Shown here: piece by piece, positions 24,712-35,362 of the stretch
Position numbering within the stretch: the stretch's first letter is position 1
Layout of the letters: every line of letters begins with the position of its first letter
NCBI GenBank assembly: GCA_025201375.1
Contig: JAIWZP010000019.1
Coordinates: 310,001 to 374,000, forward strand
Source of the DNA: Gongronella butleri
Taxonomy: Eukaryota; Mucoromycota; Mucoromycetes; Mucorales; Cunninghamellaceae
Direction of reading: 5' to 3'
Length of the DNA stretch: 64,000 nt
Program-made: the position numbers and the translations under genes
The notes under the pieces: model-generated
Seen by the model: the letters and a program-made list of their open reading frames with translations, nothing else
Databases searched by the model: none
Told to the model about the DNA's origin: nothing

Positions 24712-25117
24712 ATGCAGCGTCCGCACCAAGAAATCAAGGTATGAAAAAAAGAGCGGCATCCACGGCAATTCAATCGACATTGCATTACTTGTAGATCCCC
24801 CAAGGTTCATCGGTCATGCTCGCTATCGTTGGATGGCCAAAACTCGCAGAGAAAATCCACTTTATCAACAAAATCCGATTTGCTCGACAGCGGTCTAGTC
24901 AACTGTTATGAATTTGGAGTTTGAAATGAAGGACGGCATAAAGGAGCACGTTCCCGTCAAGGATATCGTGTGGCAATCCTTTGTGGGCCACATCCTGGAT
25001 GACCAAGATGTCGTCCACAAAGACGGCAACCCGGCAAACAACGCGTTCGTCAATTTGGAATTGGCGCCGCTGCCGCCAATCCTGATGGTTGAATCCTCGG
25101 CACTGGGTTCTGACTAG
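24712..25117 (+). pseudogene. Small HNH_3-like gene, interrupted copy
   Basis: Exon 1 is 24712-24738 (MQRPHQEIK) and a GT-AG intron leads to 24795. The downstream frame starts IPQGSSVMLA as in its sister at 34277, but then runs through 80-90 bp of unrelated sequence to a stop at 24909. Homology resumes at 24908 (MNLEFEMKDG) and continues to 25117, with the HNH_3 motif HKDGNPANNAFVNLEL. Removing 24813-24898 as a GT-AG intron would rejoin the frame, but that donor (GTCATG) is poor. Either it is an insertion-broken copy, a gene with a young intron, or a 69-aa protein starting at 24908. Confidence 0.6.
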
Positions 25118-25582
25118 TTTTTTTTTTTTCTTTCTCTTTTTCCTTTATCCCTCCACTAGTAGCCTCCCATCCCTTCCCTTCCATGTTTTTCATGCACCTG
25201 CTTTTTTTTTCTTTTCTTTCCACGAGCCGTATTCATCCACGGGTTTTTTCCCATCCCTTGTTCTTTCTTTAGTGCGCGTTTCTTTCTTTTACTTTGCTGG
25301 AGGCTCTTTCTTCCCACACACACACTGATGAATTGGAAATAATAATAAAAAAAACAAAAAGGGCCATCCTCTTCTGCCCTCGTCTCTCTTTTTTTCTCAT
25401 CACTCGCTCACACACAAAAAATCAAGATGGAGGGATCCTCACGAATTGAACTCCGCATCATGCAAAACGAGACAATCGACCTTTTTTTTTTAAAAAAAAT
25501 TGGGCTGCGCATCATTTTCTCGCTTCTCTTTCTCTTTTTTACACTCATTTTCATCCGTCTCCCCTTGTGCCACCCGCTTGCA

Positions 25583-25899
25583 ATGCTGCGTAAGGACGAA
25601 AAAAAGGTACAAAAAGCAAAAACAAACGATTAAAAACAAAAGTGGGCCATTAACAGCGTGTGTTTTTTCAGCGGTGCCTCCAGGGCTTTCAGCTTGTTCC
25701 CCAGTACGTTCTAAATGGCCATTCCGTGGTCGATCTTGTGGGGGAAAATGGACATGTGCTGACCAACTGCGTGAAAGTCGCCATGTGGAAGGCCTTCCAT
25801 GGCCCAATTCCACCCGGCTTCCGAGTCGCCCATCGAGATGGCAACATCACCAACAATTCTTTGACCAACCTCCAATTGATGCCGGGTTCTGACGACTAA
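25583..25899 (+). CDS. Small HNH_3-type protein, second kind (copy 1)
   Basis: Two exons, 25583-25606 (MLRKDEKK) and 25672-25899, giving 83 aa. The core reads W-AFHGPIPPGFRVAHRDGN, then NNSLTNLQL, the HNH_3 layout of phage and intron-encoded homing endonucleases: a conserved G-P-IP-G loop, catalytic-type H in HRDGN, N-N and NL. There is little outside that one domain, so it could be a bare nuclease fold, a DNA-binding remnant or an inhibitor-like fragment. A near-identical copy at 35042 keeps the intron, frame and stop. Neighbours are other HNH genes. Confidence 0.7.
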
Positions 25900-26364
25900 T
25901 CTCTGTTTTCTTTGTTTTCTCGTTTTTTTTTTTTTTTTTTACCACTTTGGCCCATTTTACCGGCATCAAAGTGCTCCCTTTCTTCTCTACCTGCAAAAAT
26001 TGCGCGTCTTCCTTCTTTATATCACTTTATCTTTACCTTCCACCCACTCATCTGCAAGTTTTATCCGGTCCGTGATCATTTTCTATCTATTCTCTTTCTT
26101 TTTCGGAATCTCGCGCCCATTTTACTGATGAAAATTCAACAATAAAAAGTACGGCCATTCTCTCCTGCCGTCGTCCCAATGCAATTGCTCTTGTTTCGCG
26201 GCAAACATGTCAGACTGGTGAACACGCTGCCATGAACATGCCCTGCTCAAATCAGATTTGCTGATTTTCGTGCGACACTTGTGCGCAGAATGGGAGGACA
26301 AAACGGACAATGTCCGACTTGATCAAGAGAGAAATGGCGCATGGTCAATGTGATTGCTAGCGCG

Positions 26365-26407
<43 letters not shown>

Positions 26408-27215
26408 AAAAGAAAAAGAAAAAAAGAAAAAGAGAAAGAGAAAAAAAAGAAAATCGAGTTTCAGCTGTTGTATTTGCCGTCCTCAGAGCATAAGCGATCA
26501 AGTCGTTTAGATTCGCAATGGCGCGTACCTGGTATTTTACCAGTGTTGTAAAAATAGGCAATTGCCCCCACACGTCGTTCCGACGCTCCTTCCCAATCTG
26601 GGGTATGATTCCCCCTCTCGCTCACCTTTATCATCCTTTATGCTCTCACATCGAATTGTCCGCGCTCAATGCGTGATGCATCCATCAATGCCCTTGATAC
26701 AAATAATCCAGACATGCAGAGTCGTGGCTTGGTTATGACCAGCCACGAGCTCGGGCCAAGCAGGGCAAAAATAAAAATTAAAAAGAGCCGCGCCGCAGGC
26801 GCTAGTTTCACCGGCTCAACGGCCATGCTCTGATCAGCCCCATGTATACGGCCCGCGCGGGCCGTTTTTAGATGAATATGATGCGATTTTTATTTTTTTT
26901 AAGAGTGTACACTGCTGGAGAGGTCAGTGTAAGAGAAATTAGCTTTGTTTGTAGCGTGCAAGGAAGAAAAAAGTGCACAGCTAAAATACCCAAAGGGGAG
27001 GAAGGAAAATCAAATGGAAAAAGCGCAATCAGGAAAAAAAAGGCATCCCTACAGCGGGAAATGGGGGAAAATCAAAGGGGAAAAGGGTAAGAGTAAAAAA
27101 TCAATGCTGCAAGGGTCAGGGAGAGGGAGAATCAAACGGGAAAAAAAAAGACAGGGACGAGACAATCAAGTGGAAAAATAAGAGATGCAGGGAAAAAGGA
27201 TGCAAAGACAGGTGC
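25900..27215. other. Spacer between units A and B
   Basis: No gene. 26110-26366 is shared with 35570-35815. A 39-nt A-run at 26367-26405 continues into A/G repeats to about 26450. From 26856 the block shared with 30906 begins; 26990-27200 repeats short AATCAA-GGAAAA motifs and forms the 3' flank of the large HNH gene. Confidence 0.65.
26367..26450. repeat. Poly-A and A/G low-complexity tract
   Basis: 39 consecutive A followed by AAAAAG-type repeats. The same tract, shorter, follows the matching sequence at 35812. Confidence 0.9.
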
Positions 27216-29376
27216 CTACATCTCCATGTTCTCGAGAATGACGGTTTTGCGCTTCTTACCGCGCCAAGTCACGTTGTGGCGCTCATTCAAGCGCTTTTTG
27301 TCTTTACCACCAGCAAGGCGTGTGATGCCGACAGCTGCGCATGCCAATTTACTGCTGCCATATATGCGCTCCTCCTTTGTGGCTGGGTCGAACACTTTGG
27401 TATTTTCGCCCGGAATGAGATCGGCCAAATCACCGCTGTATAATTGCTCGCCCTGGAAAAAAAAGAGAAAAAAAAAAGAAAATGAGCTGCATACTTTCGT
27501 CGCGCGCCATTGAATTACATTTTCATCCAGAGCCAGCGCAAGCAGGACGTCTCGATGGGTGCCGAGCCATTTCCTCTTCCACATCACCCGGTAGTTCTTG
27601 CCGTCGATAAATTGGAAGCGTGCTTTGAGGCCCAAGGCGTCTTGTGCGAGCGAGTAGGCCGGGTACACGACACGCTCCTCGGTCGTGGGATCCACAATGG
27701 CGATCTTTTTGCCTCGGCCAAGAATGTTATTGCCACGAGGGCTTGTCCAGCGTAAATTGCTCACGGCATTGTTGGTCTTGTTTGAGTCAGCGTGGTCGAT
27801 ATAATGCGCTTTGTTCATGATGTCATAGTGCGGCGCGCGTGGCGATGCGCGCTGGCTGACCGTGCCCACAGCCTCGTCGCTGTCGCTCGTCATGATCTCC
27901 TCATTGTCGACACTTTCCACAATCGCCAAATCCTCCAGATCGACAATGATGACTTCCTCCAAAAGCTGCTCGTCCTCGTCGTCTTGCGCCGCCACAGAGG
28001 CCATACGGGCGCGGAAATGCTCGGATTTGATGTATTCGTCCGTGCTCATCGTCTCGCCAGAATCCAAAATCACGGGCAAATCGAAAAGCATCGCCATGAG
28101 CTTGTGGTGACGAATGCGGATTTTCTTGCCAGCAGCGGTGAGTAGATCCAGGCACAAATAATTGGCGTGAAAATTCCAGTAGCGCAGCACAGGTTCCTTG
28201 GATTTCTTGTAGCGGACCGTGCCTGACAGGCTGCCTTCAACGTCCCAAAGATCGTGTGGTGGGATGAGGTCGCCAAGTGTCCGCCACGATGTTGGCGCCA
28301 TGTCCAGAACGCTGGCTGGGAATCGAGGCACTGGAGGAAGGGCGTCTCGCGGTGGTGCGTCGGGATGCCGCTTTTTGGCTCTGTTTTCGGCACGCGACAG
28401 GAGCTGCAGGTTGACGACCCGATTGTCAGACGGAATGGAATTCTTGTGATCGACTTCCATCTTGTCGTCGATAGGGCCCCGCCATATCGTCCACATGAGA
28501 CGCTGCATCTTCCACGGACGAGTCACCGTTTTCTTGACGCCCGTCAACGGGTCCACCACGATTTCCCGGAGATTCATATGCTGATATTGCAAAACAGGAT
28601 TGTCGGATGTGTCGCGCTCTGAGGTGGGCTTCATGCGATCCATGGTAAGAATCGAGTACATTTCACCGATTTTGGAGCTGATGTAGTATGGCGGCATGTT
28701 GTCGATTTCCGGGATCTTGTATTCGATCTCAGGGTGCTTGGTCTGAAAAAGAAGAAAAACGAGAAAAAAAGATGAGATGAGCGTCAAATGGATGGAGAGA
28801 GACAGAGCAGAGCGGGGGATGGGTTGCTACTTACCGAAAGATACTTGAAAAAGAGGCGCTGCAGGACCTTGGGGGAAACAACAAGCAAATTGTCCACAGC
28901 GACGTTGCCCGGGTTGGAGTCTTTGAAAACGATGATGTCGTCCTCCTCCATTGCTAGGAACGTGCTTGCAAAGGCGATGTGCGCACCCACTGACAAGGTG
29001 CGTTGCTGATTTGCATCGACAGACTGCTCCAGGTCGATCGAAGCAAAAGTGACGGCGCCGTCCGCGTCCTTTTTGTAATGAAGCCTGCGTGCATTCCAGG
29101 TGCCATCCAAGTTAGAGTAGCGCAGTACGCGACCCGATGCGTGCAGCTGCACTTGGAACAGGTCGATGTAGGTTTGTGGATACGTGCACACCGTCATAGG
29201 CGCTATAAAAACAAAAGAAAAAGAAGAGAAAGGCCTTGTTTAGTCGTTTGAGACGCGCGAGTGTAGACCTCTCAATGTTTGAACTCACAACTCGCGTTTG
29301 GAGGGACGCTTGGGGATGGCATACCCTCCACAAGGGCAAGGCACAGCTTGTTCACCTCCGTTGGTGATAAAGGCAT
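27216..29376 (-). CDS. Large multi-HNH / NUMOD1-like protein, copy 1
   Basis: Four exons: 29376-29289, 29202-28835, 28742-27519 and 27452-27216, giving 638 aa. Three HNH_3-like cores are visible: residues 121-136 (VFKDSNPGNVAVDNLL, where Phe replaces the expected His), 249-264 (VDHKNSIPSDNRVVNL, preceded by WTIWRGPIDD) and 466-482 (YIDHADSNKTNNAVSNL, then RW). An acidic linker lies at 406-445. Two NUMOD1-like DNA-binding repeats follow: about 496-543 (IVDPTTEERVVYPAYSLAQDAL) and 577-626 (VFDPATKEERIYGSSKLACAAVG), each ending in a basic MWKRK/TWRGKKRK strand. This is the modular layout of intron-encoded HNH endonucleases, but here it is a free-standing nuclear gene with spliceosomal introns. 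Catalytic activity is not assured. Confidence 0.78.
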
Positions 29377-30188
29377 CTGAATAACGAGGTCTTTGGCGAT
29401 TCCGAGGTGAATGGAGAAGTGTAGACAAGGAAAAGAAGTAAAAAAAAAAAAAAAGAAAAAAAAAGAGGGACACGCGAAATGAAGCTCCGCGCTCATGCTT
29501 TAACGACGAGACGAGCTGAAAATCGAGTGTCCCGCAGCAATCCCCTTTTTTTTTGTCAAGTAGAATTGGGACTGTGCCATTTTCGCCACGTGCGATCCTC
29601 CCACCCCCCATTTTCACCCACACAATCACGGGCGCGCTTTTTCTTTTTCCTTTTTTTTTTTTTTCTTTCTTACTTTTTCTTTTTCCTTTTCCTTTTTCTT
29701 TGCGTGCGTTTTGTGCGTGCAGTCGAGCAATCCAGGTTTGTATCAATTAGACAATGAATGAATGCGAACCAAAGCGTCTTGGTAGCAAACACTTTACTGT
29801 ATTATATTGATTCACGTGGTGAAAGGCGCTTTGAAAAACAAAAAGCCAAAAAAAAAAAAAAAACGATATTGAGCAGCCATGAAGAGTCTCGCTTTGCTTT
29901 GACTCAAGGCAAAAAAAAAAAAAAAAAGAGACAGCAGATCGAATTCGTCATTTGCAGTAAAATTGGATAGGGGCAAATGTCCAAAATTGGGGCCAGGAAG
30001 TAAATGAGGCTCGACCACCCCTCATTTTATGAGCATTGGCCACATTTGGAGACTGCAGCGGCGCCCAGATTTGACTTGGGGGGGTGCGCGGCAATCATTG
30101 TTTCGCTTTTCTTTCTCCTTTTTTTTTATTTTTCAAAGAATCACACTTCCGCACATCCCCTTTGTGTCGTTCATTTGAAACACGAAAG
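29377..30188. other. Promoter region between divergent HNH genes, unit B
   Basis: Separates the minus-strand large gene from the plus-strand small gene. It contains A- and T-rich homopolymers (about 29440-29465 and 29640-29700) and a leader shared with 33431-34180. No gene. Confidence 0.6.
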
Positions 30189-30428
30189 ATGCAGCGTCCA
30201 TACCAGGAAATCAAGGTATGAAAAAAGAGCGGCATCAGCGGCAAGGCGGGCCAGTTGATCAATCTACTTTTGTTTTTATTTTAGGTCCCCCGTGGTTCCA
30301 CGGTGATGATCAAGCTTGTTGACACGATGGTGACCGTCAAGATTGGCACGGCAGACAGCGTCAAAATCAGCCTGGTGATCCATAAGGTGCTGTCGCGTTG
30401 CTTTAACCAGGCCGTGCACGACCTGTAA
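30189..30428 (+). pseudogene. Small HNH-family relic without HNH core
   Basis: Exon 1 30189-30215 (MQRPYQEIK) and exon 2 30285-30428 give 56 aa. It opens like its sisters (VPRGSTVM against IPQGSSVM) but then diverges and hits TAA at 30426. Reading on in the same frame reaches the family ending GGSD and TAG at 30477, so the TAA looks like a nonsense change. The G-P-IP-G loop and HKDGN motif are missing. It is probably a decayed copy; a short expressed protein cannot be excluded. Confidence 0.6.
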
Positions 30429-31264
30429 ACAGCCGTACGGAACGACTCGTTGGAATCGCCGTCTGGTGGCTCTGATTAGTTTTTTCTTGCGTTTTCTTGA
30501 ATCGCCTGCTTCCTTTTCACAATCAACACTGTTTTTTACCTCTCATTGCCTGTTGCAAACATCCATTTTTTCCATGCATAGGCACACTTTTCCCTTTATG
30601 TCCTCTTTTTACATTACTTTTTCGCGCGTCTCCTAGTCCCATTTTCTTTTCACGCGTCCAATTCATCCTTTTTTTCGGCGCGCATCTTTCCGCACGACGC
30701 CAATTACGAAATAAAAAAAAAAAAGAAGGGCCATTCTTCCCCTGCCCTCGTTCCCACATTGCTTCTTGGTCTTTGTGAGTGCGTGATGTGTACATGCGTG
30801 TGTCGAAAATGAGGCCAGGATTGCCTAATCGCAAATGGCTGCCCTTGCAGGTCTTTTCCGCGTTCATTAGGTTTCCAAAAGTATCTCCTCTTGCTCTCAT
30901 TTTCACGCGGGCCGTTTTAGATGAATATGATGCGATTTTTATTTTTTTTAAGAGTGTACACTGCTGGAGAGATCAGTGTAAGAGAAATTAGCTTGGTTTG
31001 TAGCGTGCAATGGAGGAAAAAAATGGCACAGCTAAAATATCCAAAGGGGAGGAAGGAAAATCAAATGGAAAAAGGGCAATCAAGAAAAAAAAAGCATCCC
31101 TACAGCGGGAAAAGAGGGAAAATCAAAGGGGAAAAGGGTAAGAGTAAAAAATCACCGCTGCAAGGGTCAAGGAGAGGGAGAATCAAACGGGAAAAAAAGA
31201 CAGGGAGGAGACAATCAAGTGGAAAAATAAGAGATGCAGGGAAAAAGGATGCAAAGACGGGTGC
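30429..31264. other. Spacer between units B and B'
   Basis: 3' flank of the relic small gene, a T/C-rich stretch with AATAAA near 30709, then, from 30906, the A/G-rich 3' flank of the second large HNH gene. No gene seen. Confidence 0.55.
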
Positions 31265-33430
31265 CTACATCTCCAAATTCTCGAGAACGACGGTTTTGCG
31301 CTTCTTACCGCGCCAAATCACGTTGTGGCGCTTATTCAAGCGCTTTTTGTCTTTACCACCACGAAGGCGTCTGATGCCAATAGCTGCGCATGCCAATTTG
31401 CTGTTGCCATATATGCGCTCCTCCTTTGTGGCTGGGTCGAACACTTTGGTATTTTCGCCCGGAATGAGATCGGCCAAATCACCGCTGTATAATTGCTCGC
31501 CCTGGAAAAAAGAGAGAAAGAAAAAAAAAGAGAAAATGAGCTGCATACTTTCGTCGCGCGCCATTGAATTACATTTTCATCCAGAGCCAGTGCAAGCAGG
31601 ACGTCTCGATGGGTGCCGAGCCATTTCCTCTTCCACATCACCCGGTAGTTCTTGCCGTCGACAAATTGGAAGCGTGCTTTGAGGCCCAAGGCGTCTTGTG
31701 CGAGCGAGTAGGCCGGGTACACGACACGCTCCTCGGTCGTGGGATCCACAATGGCGATCTTTTTGCCTCGTGCGAGAATGTTATTGCCACGAGGGCTTGT
31801 CCAGCGTAAATTGCTCACGGAATTGTTGGTCTTGTTGGAGTCAGCGTGGTCGATATAATGCGCTTTGTTCATGATGTCATAGTGCGGCGCGCGTGGCGAT
31901 GCGCGCTGGCTGACCGTGCCCACAGCCTCGTCGCTGTCGCTTATCATGATCTCCTCATCGTCGACACTTTCCACAAGCGCCAAATCCTCCAGATCGACAA
32001 TGATGACTTCCTCCAAAAGCTGCTCGTCCTCGTCGTCTTGCGCCGCCACAGAGGCCATACGGGCGCGGAAATGCTCGGATTTGATGTATTCGTCCGTGCT
32101 CATCGTCTCGCCAGAATCCAAAATCACGGGCAAATCGAAAAGCATCGCCATGAGCTTGTGGTGACGAATGCGGATTTTCTTGCCAGCAGCGGTGAGTAGA
32201 TCCAGGCACAAATAATTGGCGTGAAAATTCCAGTAGCGCAGCACAGGTTCCTTGGATTTCTTGTAGCGGACCGTGCCTGACAGGCTGCCTTCAACGTCCC
32301 AAAGATCGTGTGGTGGGATGAGGTCGCCAAGTGTCCGCCACGATGTTGGCGCCATGTCCAGAACGCTGGCTGGGAATCGAGGCACTGGAGGAAGGGCGTC
32401 TCGCGGTGGTGCGTCGGGATGCCGCTTTTTGGCTTTGTTTTCGGCACGCGACAGGAGCTGCAGGTTGACGACCCGATTGTCAGACGGAATGGAATTCTTG
32501 TGATCGACTTCCATCTTGTCGTCGATAGGGCCCCGCCATATCGTCCACATGAGACGCTGCACCTTCCACGGACGAGTCACCGTTTTCTTGACGCCCGTCA
32601 ACGGGTCCACCACAATTTCCCGGAGATTCATATGCTGATATTGCAAAACAGGATTGTCGGATGTGTCGCGCTCTGAGGTGGGCTTCATGCGATCCATGGT
32701 AAGAATCGAGTACATTTCACCGATTTTGGAGCTGATGTAGAGCGGCGGCATCGTGTCGATTTCCGGGATCTTGTATTCGATCTCAGGGTGCTTGGTCTGA
32801 AAAAGAAGAAAAACGAGAAAAAAAGATGAGATGAGCGTCAAATGGATGGAGAGAGACAGAGTAGAGCGGGGGATGGGTTGCTACTTACCGAAAGATACTT
32901 GAAAAAGAGGCGCTGCAGGACCTTGGGGGAAACAACAAGCAAATTGTCCACAGCGACGTTGCCCGGGTTGGAGTCTTTGAAAACGATGATGTCGTCCTCC
33001 TCCATTGCTAGGAACGTGCTTGCAAAGGCGATGTGCGCGCCCACTGACAAGGTGCGTTGCTGATTTGCATCGACAGACTGGTCTAGCTTAATCGCAGCAA
33101 AAGTGACGGCGCCGTCCGCGCCCTTTTTGTAATCTAACTTGCGTGTAGTCCAGGTGCCGTCCAAGTCAGAGTAGCGCAGTACGCGACCCGATGCGTGCAG
33201 CTGCACTTGGAACAGGTCAATGTAGGTTTGTGGATACGTGCACACCGTCATAGGCGCTATAAAAACAAAAGAAAAAGAAGAGAAAGGCCTTGTTTAGTCG
33301 TTTGAGACGCGCGAGTGTAGACCTCTCAATGTTTGAACTCACAACTCGCGTTTGGAGGGACGCTTGGGGATGGCATACCCTCCACAAGGGCAAGGCGCAG
33401 CTTGTTCACCTCTGTTGGTGATAAAGGCAT
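31265..33430 (-). CDS. Large multi-HNH / NUMOD1-like protein, copy 2
   Basis: Four exons: 33430-33343, 33256-32889, 32796-31573 and 31501-31265, giving 638 aa with the same splice sites as copy 1. All three HNH-like cores and both NUMOD1-like repeats are kept, and no frameshift or stop separates the copies. About 27 residues differ by eye. Nine fall within residues 60-90; that stretch apart, the 122 residues of exon 2 are unchanged. Another seven lie in the last 78 residues. The open frame over 1.9 kb of coding sequence argues for recent duplication, constraint, or both. Confidence 0.78.
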
Positions 33431-34180
33431 CTGAATAACGAGGTCTTTGGCGATTCCGAGGTGAATGGAGAAGTGTAGACAAGGAAAAGAAGTAAAAAAA
33501 AAAAAAAAGAAAAAAAAAAGAGGGACACGCGAAATGAAGCTCCGCGCTCATGCTTTAACGACGAGACGAGCTGAAAATCGAGTGTCCCGCAGCAATCCCC
33601 CTTTTTATTTTGTCAAGTAGAATTGGGACTGTGCCATTTTCGCCAAGTGCGATCTTCCCACCCCCCATTTTCACCCACACAATCACGGGCGCGCTTTTTT
33701 TTCTTTTTTTTTTTCTTTTTTTTTCTTTTTCTTTTCCTTTTCCTTTTTCTTTGCGTGCGTTTTGTGCGTGCGGTTGAGCAATACAGGTTTGCATCAATTA
33801 GGCAATGAACGAATGCGAATCAAGGCGTCTTGGCAGCATACACTTTTACTGTATTGATTCACGTGGTGAAAGGCCCTTGGAAAAACAAAAAGCCAAAAAA
33901 AAAAAAAAAAAAGAGCAGATCGAATCCGTCATTTGCAATAAAATTGGATAGGAGCAAAGGTCCACTTCTTTTTTCCTTCCAAAATTGGGGCCAGGAAGTA
34001 AATGAGGCTCGACCACCAGTCATTTTATGAGCATTGGCCACATTTGGAGACGCAGCGGCGCCCAGATTTGACTTGGGGGGGGGAAGGTGGCAATCATTGT
34101 TTCGCTTTTCTTTCTTCTTTTTTTTCAAAGAATCACGCTTCACCAAATCCTCTTTGTGTCCTCCATTTAAATCAGTGAAG
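33431..34180. other. Promoter region between divergent HNH genes, unit B'
   Basis: Counterpart of 29377-30188, with a GAAAAAG/TTTTTC homopolymer-rich sequence and the shared GGGGCCAGGAAGTAAATGAG leader. No gene. Confidence 0.6.
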
Positions 34181-34528
34181 ATACAACGTCCGCACCAAGA
34201 AGTCAAGGTATGAAAAAAAGAACGGCATCCACGGCAAGCTGGCCAGTTATTCAATCGACATTGCATTAACTTGTAGATCCCCCAAGGTTCATCGGTCATG
34301 CTGGCCAACAATCCTGTTGTCAAAGCCGAGCTTGAAATGAACGACGGCACAAAGGAGCACGTTCCCGTCAAGGATCTCGTGTGGCACACCTTTGTGGGTC
34401 CCATCCCGGACGGCCAACACGTCGTCCATAAGGACGGCAACCCGGCAAACAACGCGCTCGTCAATTTGGAATTGGCGACGCTGCCGCCGAACCTGAAGGT
34501 TGAAAATCCGGCACCGGCTTCTGACTAG
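34181..34528 (+). CDS. Small HNH_3-type protein, first kind; original start lost
   Basis: The exon pattern of the family is present: 34181-34207, a GT-AG intron, then 34277-34528. The initiator reads ATA instead of ATG, so the 92-aa form cannot start there. The first ATG in frame is at 34298 and gives 76 aa. That protein keeps the full core: VWHTFVGPIPDGQHVV, then HKDGNPANN and LVNLEL. It is the best-preserved member of this kind in the window. Confidence 0.6.
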
Positions 34529-35041
34529 TTTTTTTTTTCTTTTCTCTTTTTCCTTTACCCCTCCACTTGTAGTCTCCCACCACTTCCATTCCATGTTTTT
34601 CATGCACGCGCTGTTTTTTTCTTTTCTATTCACGCGTCTTTTCCCATCCACGCGTCTTTCCCATCCCTTGTTCTTTCTTTAGTGCGCGTTGTCTTTCATT
34701 TACTTTGCTGGCGGCTCCTTGTTCCCACACACACACGGATGAATTGGAAATAATAATAAAAAAATAAAAAAAATAAAAAAGGGCCATCCTCTCCTGCTCT
34801 CACCTCTTTTTTTCTCATCACTCGCTCACAAAAAAAAAAAAAAAAAATCAAGATGGAGGGATCCGCTTCACGAATTGAACTCCGCATCATGCAGAACGCA
34901 AGAAAAGCGACCTTTTTTTTGATAATTGGGCTGCGGCGTTGGGATTTGAAAAAAAAGTACCATTGGCGCGTCATTTTCTCGCTTCTCTTTCTCTTTTTTA
35001 CATTCTTTTACATCCATCTCCCCTTGTGCCACCCGCTTGCA

Positions 35042-35362
35042 ATGCCGCGTAAGAACGAAAAAAAGGTACGTACAAAAAGTAAAAACAAAAGATTAAAGCA
35101 AAAAGTGGACCATTAACAGCGTGTGTTTTTTCAGCGGTGCCTCCAGGGCTTTCAGGTTGTTCCCCAGTACGTTCTGAATGGCCATTCCGTGATCAATCTT
35201 GTGGGTAAACATGGACATGTGCTGACCATTCGCGTGAAAGACGCCATGTGGAAGACCGTCCGTGGCCCAATTCCACCCGGCTTCCGCGTCGCCCATCGAG
35301 ATGGCGACATCACCAACAATTCCTTGACCAGTCTCCAATTGCTGCCGGGTTCTGACGATTAG
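35042..35362 (+). CDS. Small HNH_3-type protein, second kind (copy 2)
   Basis: Two exons, 35042-35065 (MPRKNEKK) and 35135-35362, giving 83 aa. Identical architecture to the copy at 25583 with scattered substitutions. The HNH_3 core WKTVRGPIPPGFRVAHRDGD, then NNSLTSLQL, is retained, except that Asn-Leu of the final NL pair has become Ser-Leu and N of HRDGN is D. Confidence 0.7.

Larger units (their letters stand above)
24580..26370 (+). repeat. Segmental duplication, unit A
   Basis: Matches 34030-35815 in the same orientation and order: leader, first small HNH gene, T/C-rich spacer, second small HNH gene, and a trailer ending in a long A-run after GCGCGC(T/C). Length variation is mostly in homopolymers. 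Confidence 0.85.
26856..30245. repeat. Segmental duplication, unit B
   Basis: A 3.4 kb block matching 30906-34240 in the same orientation. The spacing of the large gene is constant (offset 4054 from the start codon through the exon 3 splice junction). It ends within the small-gene leader at about 30245. Confidence 0.9.
30906..34240. repeat. Segmental duplication, unit B'
   Basis: Second copy of the 26856-30245 block, same orientation. Differences are scattered single bases and homopolymer lengths, apart from a dense patch at about 33080-33180. Confidence 0.9.
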
